Assembly (NCBI GenBank): GCA_020629755.1
Contig: JAHDCS010000021.1
Span: 1 to 37,282 of the forward strand
Origin: Flavobacteriales bacterium
GTDB taxonomy: Bacteria > Bacteroidota > Bacteroidia > Flavobacteriales_G > JALEGO01
Direction of reading: 5' to 3'
Length of the DNA: 37,282 nt
Position 1 is the stretch's first letter. Each line of letters starts with the position of its first letter. The translations under genes and the position numbers were made by a program. The notes under the pieces were generated by a model, which saw only the letters and a list, made by a program, of their open reading frames with translations, had not been told where the DNA came from and made no database searches. This document shows positions 36,401-37,282 of this stretch, one piece after another.

Positions 36401-36917
36401 GTTTTCAAAATTCAAAAAATGGATATTTGAACACACCTACACCAGGGGCATTAAAGAGCAGGTAAATCTTTTTTTTACACAAAGAAATTACCAGATCAAT
36501 CGGTCTGAACAAGCATTTAAAATAAGCCACAGAGCAAATAAATACAACCGTGTGATCGTAGATTTTTTATGGACAAAAAACCAAAACAAACCAGATTTAG
36601 GAGGGCAAATAAGCACGCAATTAAACGGTGGTATTACGTATAGATACAGTAAAGCTAGAAGCATCCACATAGAAAGCAAGGCCTCAGTAGCCTTTGTGCA
36701 ATTCAGCAACACTTTGGGGCAAACCTTAAACAATAACTCGCCCATTGCATTTGAAATGCTTTCAGGCCTTCAGGTAGGCAGGAATTATTTATGGAATCTA
36801 AACATTCAAAGAACCCTAAAGAAAAAAACCCAGGTTAATATTTTATACAATGGCCGGCTTTCTGAAAAAACGAGCGCAGTACATAGTTTAACCGCTGAGG
36901 TGAGGGTGTTTTTTTAG
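33459..36917 (+). CDS. Large outer-membrane beta-barrel protein of unknown function
   Basis: A 1152-residue exported protein. It starts with a signal peptide (MGRVNQILFVIICFLIVLNT, then KGIGQ) from a TTG at 33459; a second TTG at 33480 follows a GGGGAGG at better spacing. Residues 100-350 contain repeated strand motifs (LEGKLSDNLNIRAAITDQNI; GTEKVYIDGQLLTRGQNRDY; IIDYNTAQITFTPN; RIIVEFQYTDQSYARLL). The remainder alternates short strands and polar loops, and the protein ends VRVFF, the aromatic C-terminal end of Bam-inserted barrels. It has no T9SS tail. The motifs recur in large Bacteroidota surface proteins, but I cannot assign a role. It follows the Nudix gene by 9 bp. Confidence 0.75.
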   Translation: MGRVNQILFVIICFLIVLNTKGIGQEVVYKYVDIKNITSLNQKIDSLSIVENSFELLCDEKPLDRSNYTLFPWSSTLVITSEVKCKNIRAKYITYQFDFSKAYTHKEFEKIATPSAIKDPFKYQLGQPEKKKRLSSLYKSGSISRSIGMGNKQDVGVQSSLNLQLEGKLSDNLNIRAAITDQNIPVQPDGNTTQIQDFDNIFIELYNKKHDLIAGDYYTENSEPYFLKYNKKAQGLHYRYNNQKNVKLGLAAGASRGKFSRQTITQIEGKQGPYRLIGSESESFIVVLSGTEKVYIDGQLLTRGQNRDYIIDYNTAQITFTPNILITKDKRIIVEFQYTDQSYARLLTAFNVEHKIDSFSYAVDYFLETDLKNQEINAGLTDAQKLFLASQGDQIQSAVFLSEDSVGYSEERVLYEKIDSLGYSGVYKYSTNPQKAVYSVRFSEVGEAQGMYNKVNSAANGNVFEWVKPDTIGGMVIKKGRFEPLVLLRSPKQNQMAHFQAKQSHKKGWIECQGALSNQNINTLSQNDKANDFGTALKASASQKLLERKNALLFNYAYEFNHKNFRHIQWFREPEFLRNWNITQQNTQSELHHHVAQLAYLDTLKQNISTYSLNHLSLGALNYKGFQNNITQRFSKKSLKLQALSGWVSSRSTLENTNFLRHQSTLENIFSNTLSVGLRSDLEHNIKAATQTDSLMPNAYSFTDLKPYFLYQDSSGNQLQIGYIYRSDRHIKSNVLSPLSKAHSFEIASKIRQQKNLKLALTSTFRDLSIQDKDANLTPQKTLLNRLESSFRDKKSAMNAQFFYELGSGFETQKEFIYVQVAPGTGNYTWVDYDSSNTAELSEFEVAVFSDQANYIKVLRDVNAFVQTKNNRLNLSLAVLPQKWISNTKNNIIKRVSTTSNFSMDWKTTEENLWQSSNPFLINTNDTQVVGYVSSIRNSVFFNQSSRVYSLTYNQSSAENKFLANNGFEQKHASSHQLVSRFSKFKKWIFEHTYTRGIKEQVNLFFTQRNYQINRSEQAFKISHRANKYNRVIVDFLWTKNQNKPDLGGQISTQLNGGITYRYSKARSIHIESKASVAFVQFSNTLGQTLNNNSPIAFEMLSGLQVGRNYLWNLNIQRTLKKKTQVNILYNGRLSEKTSAVHSLTAEVRVFF

Positions 36918-36980
36918 GAGAATAAATTGTTGAAGTTACCCCATTTTTCGTTAGCGAATCTTTCATAAACCTCATTATCA

Positions 36981-37065
36981 TTGAATTTTCGTTCTTTTCT
37001 TCAAGGAAAAGGACAAAAAATAAGGATAGAAGAAAATAACTTAAAAAAAAACGGGGTAACTCCAA
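36981..37065. repeat. 82-bp intergenic repeat, copy B
   Basis: The second copy of the element at 2605-2686, in the same orientation. It differs at one position in the first 68 or so bases (GAAAAGGAC in place of GAAAAGAAC, which still allows a G-U pair in the 9-bp stem) and has a longer A-run before GGGGTAACTCCAA. In this copy the 3' end forms the left arm of a terminator. Confidence 0.75.
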
Positions 37066-37093
37066 GATAAATTACTGGAGTTACCCCTTTTTT
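37053..37093 (+). terminator. Strong terminator after the large barrel gene
   Basis: GGGGTAACTCCA (37053-37064) and TGGAGTTACCCC (37076-37087) make a perfect 12-bp stem with an 11-base loop, followed by six T. On the minus strand the same stem is followed by CG and nine T, so it may work in both directions. Confidence 0.85.
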
Positions 37094-37145
37094 CATTGAT
37101 TGATCTTTCCTAGCTTTTATTCTAGTTGAGTTTGTCTTGTTTCAC

Positions 37146-37169
37146 AAGTGAAAATGCACTTTTTTTTTT
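37146..37169 (+). terminator. Weak hairpin with ten-T run
   Basis: AAGTG and CACTT (37146-37150 with 37157-37161) form a 5-bp stem with a 6-base loop, then a run of T to 37169. The stem is short, so terminator function is doubtful. Confidence 0.3.
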
Positions 37170-37203
37170 AAAAAAATGGGGTATGTGTTTTTAGGAATAA
37201 AAA

Positions 37204-37253
37204 AAGCGTTTGAACTTTGTAATTCTCTCTCATATAACAAAAGACAAACGCTT
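37204..37253 (+). promoter_or_regulatory. 9-bp inverted repeat flanking a promoter-like box
   Basis: AAGCGTTTG (37204-37212) and CAAACGCTT (37245-37253) are perfect inverted arms 32 bases apart. Between them lies GAACTTTG (37212-37219), one base off TAnnTTTG. The right arm ends at the base before the ATG at 37254. It could be an operator, or a hairpin masking the start if transcription begins upstream. Confidence 0.45.
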
Positions 37254-37282
37254 ATGAACTATTCACTAATTGCAAACAGATT
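37254..37282 (+). CDS. Start of a gene cut by the window edge
   Basis: The ATG opens a frame reading MNYSLIANR up to the window end. Only nine codons are present, so no product can be named. The start is supported only by the promoter-like box and inverted repeat before it. Confidence 0.4.

Larger units (their letters stand above)
36918..37253. other. 336-bp intergenic region with repeat, terminator and inverted repeat
   Basis: No gene is visible. In order it holds AGTTACCCC (36934-36942), the second copy of the 82-bp repeat (36981-37065), the terminator stem (37053-37093), a weak AAGTG/CACTT hairpin with a ten-T run (37146-37169), and a 9-bp inverted repeat before the next gene (37204-37253). 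Confidence 0.6.

Noticed and set aside
36835-37065. A 76-codon minus-strand open frame over the right-end repeat
   Set aside because: It spans the end of the barrel gene, the 82-bp repeat and the terminator arm; the predicted peptide is low-complexity.
1-37282. CRISPR arrays, tRNA or rRNA genes, phage or transposase genes
   Set aside because: No regularly spaced repeats, tRNA cloverleaf with conserved T-loop, rRNA stretches or integrase/transposase frames were seen.

Overview
The window looks like chromosomal DNA of an AT-rich marine-type member of the Bacteroidota, order Flavobacteriales (inference). The evidence is type IX secretion (T9SS) and gliding genes (gldJ, porU, porV, a PorP/SprF protein), secreted proteins with T9SS C-terminal sorting domains, promoters of the Bacteroidota type (TAnnTTTG), a Bacteroidota-type LeuS with insertions, and a lack of Shine-Dalgarno sequences. 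There is no prophage, CRISPR array, rRNA or tRNA that I can see. Most genes are ordinary core genes. The accessory material is a few intergenic repeats, a free-standing HNH endonuclease, a Tae4-like amidase lipoprotein and two poorly known genes at the right end.

Layout: 1-2.5 kb holds a secreted leucine-rich-repeat protein diverging from an MsbA-type ABC exporter. 2.5-9.1 kb has two palindromic repeat elements, leuS, a glutamate-family dehydrogenase followed by nhaB, and an HNH endonuclease touching the second repeat. 9.2-12.0 kb is a probable minus-strand operon: Tae4-like amidase, anmK, thioredoxin-like protein, small lipoprotein. 12.1-14.6 kb has an acyl-CoA dehydrogenase convergent with murF. 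14.6-22.5 kb is the T9SS block: PorP/SprF-gldJ-murF on minus and porU-porV on plus, followed by ispF. 23-26.7 kb is a minus-strand set of GT2 glycosyltransferase, secreted GH5-like hydrolase, mazG and an SRPBCC protein. ruvC follows, then two tandem M43-type metalloproteases carrying T9SS tails. The right end has a helix-turn-helix/coiled-coil protein, a Nudix CoA pyrophosphatase and a 1152-residue outer-membrane barrel candidate, then 336 bp of repeat, terminator and inverted-repeat DNA before a gene cut by the window edge.

Functionally, the window encodes parts of the T9SS (PorU sortase, PorV shuttle, GldJ) and three likely cargo proteins (GH5-like and two M43 proteins). Cell-wall functions also recur: murF, anmK and the Tae4-like amidase.

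The most unusual signal is not a gene. The octamer GGGGGGAT occurs 11 times by eye, on both strands and in several reading frames, nearly always as TGGGGGGAT. It behaves like a DNA-level motif (uptake signal, recombination signal or protein-binding site) rather than a product of coding. A second pattern is that many promoter boxes lie 4-8 bases from the start codon, which predicts nearly leaderless mRNAs.
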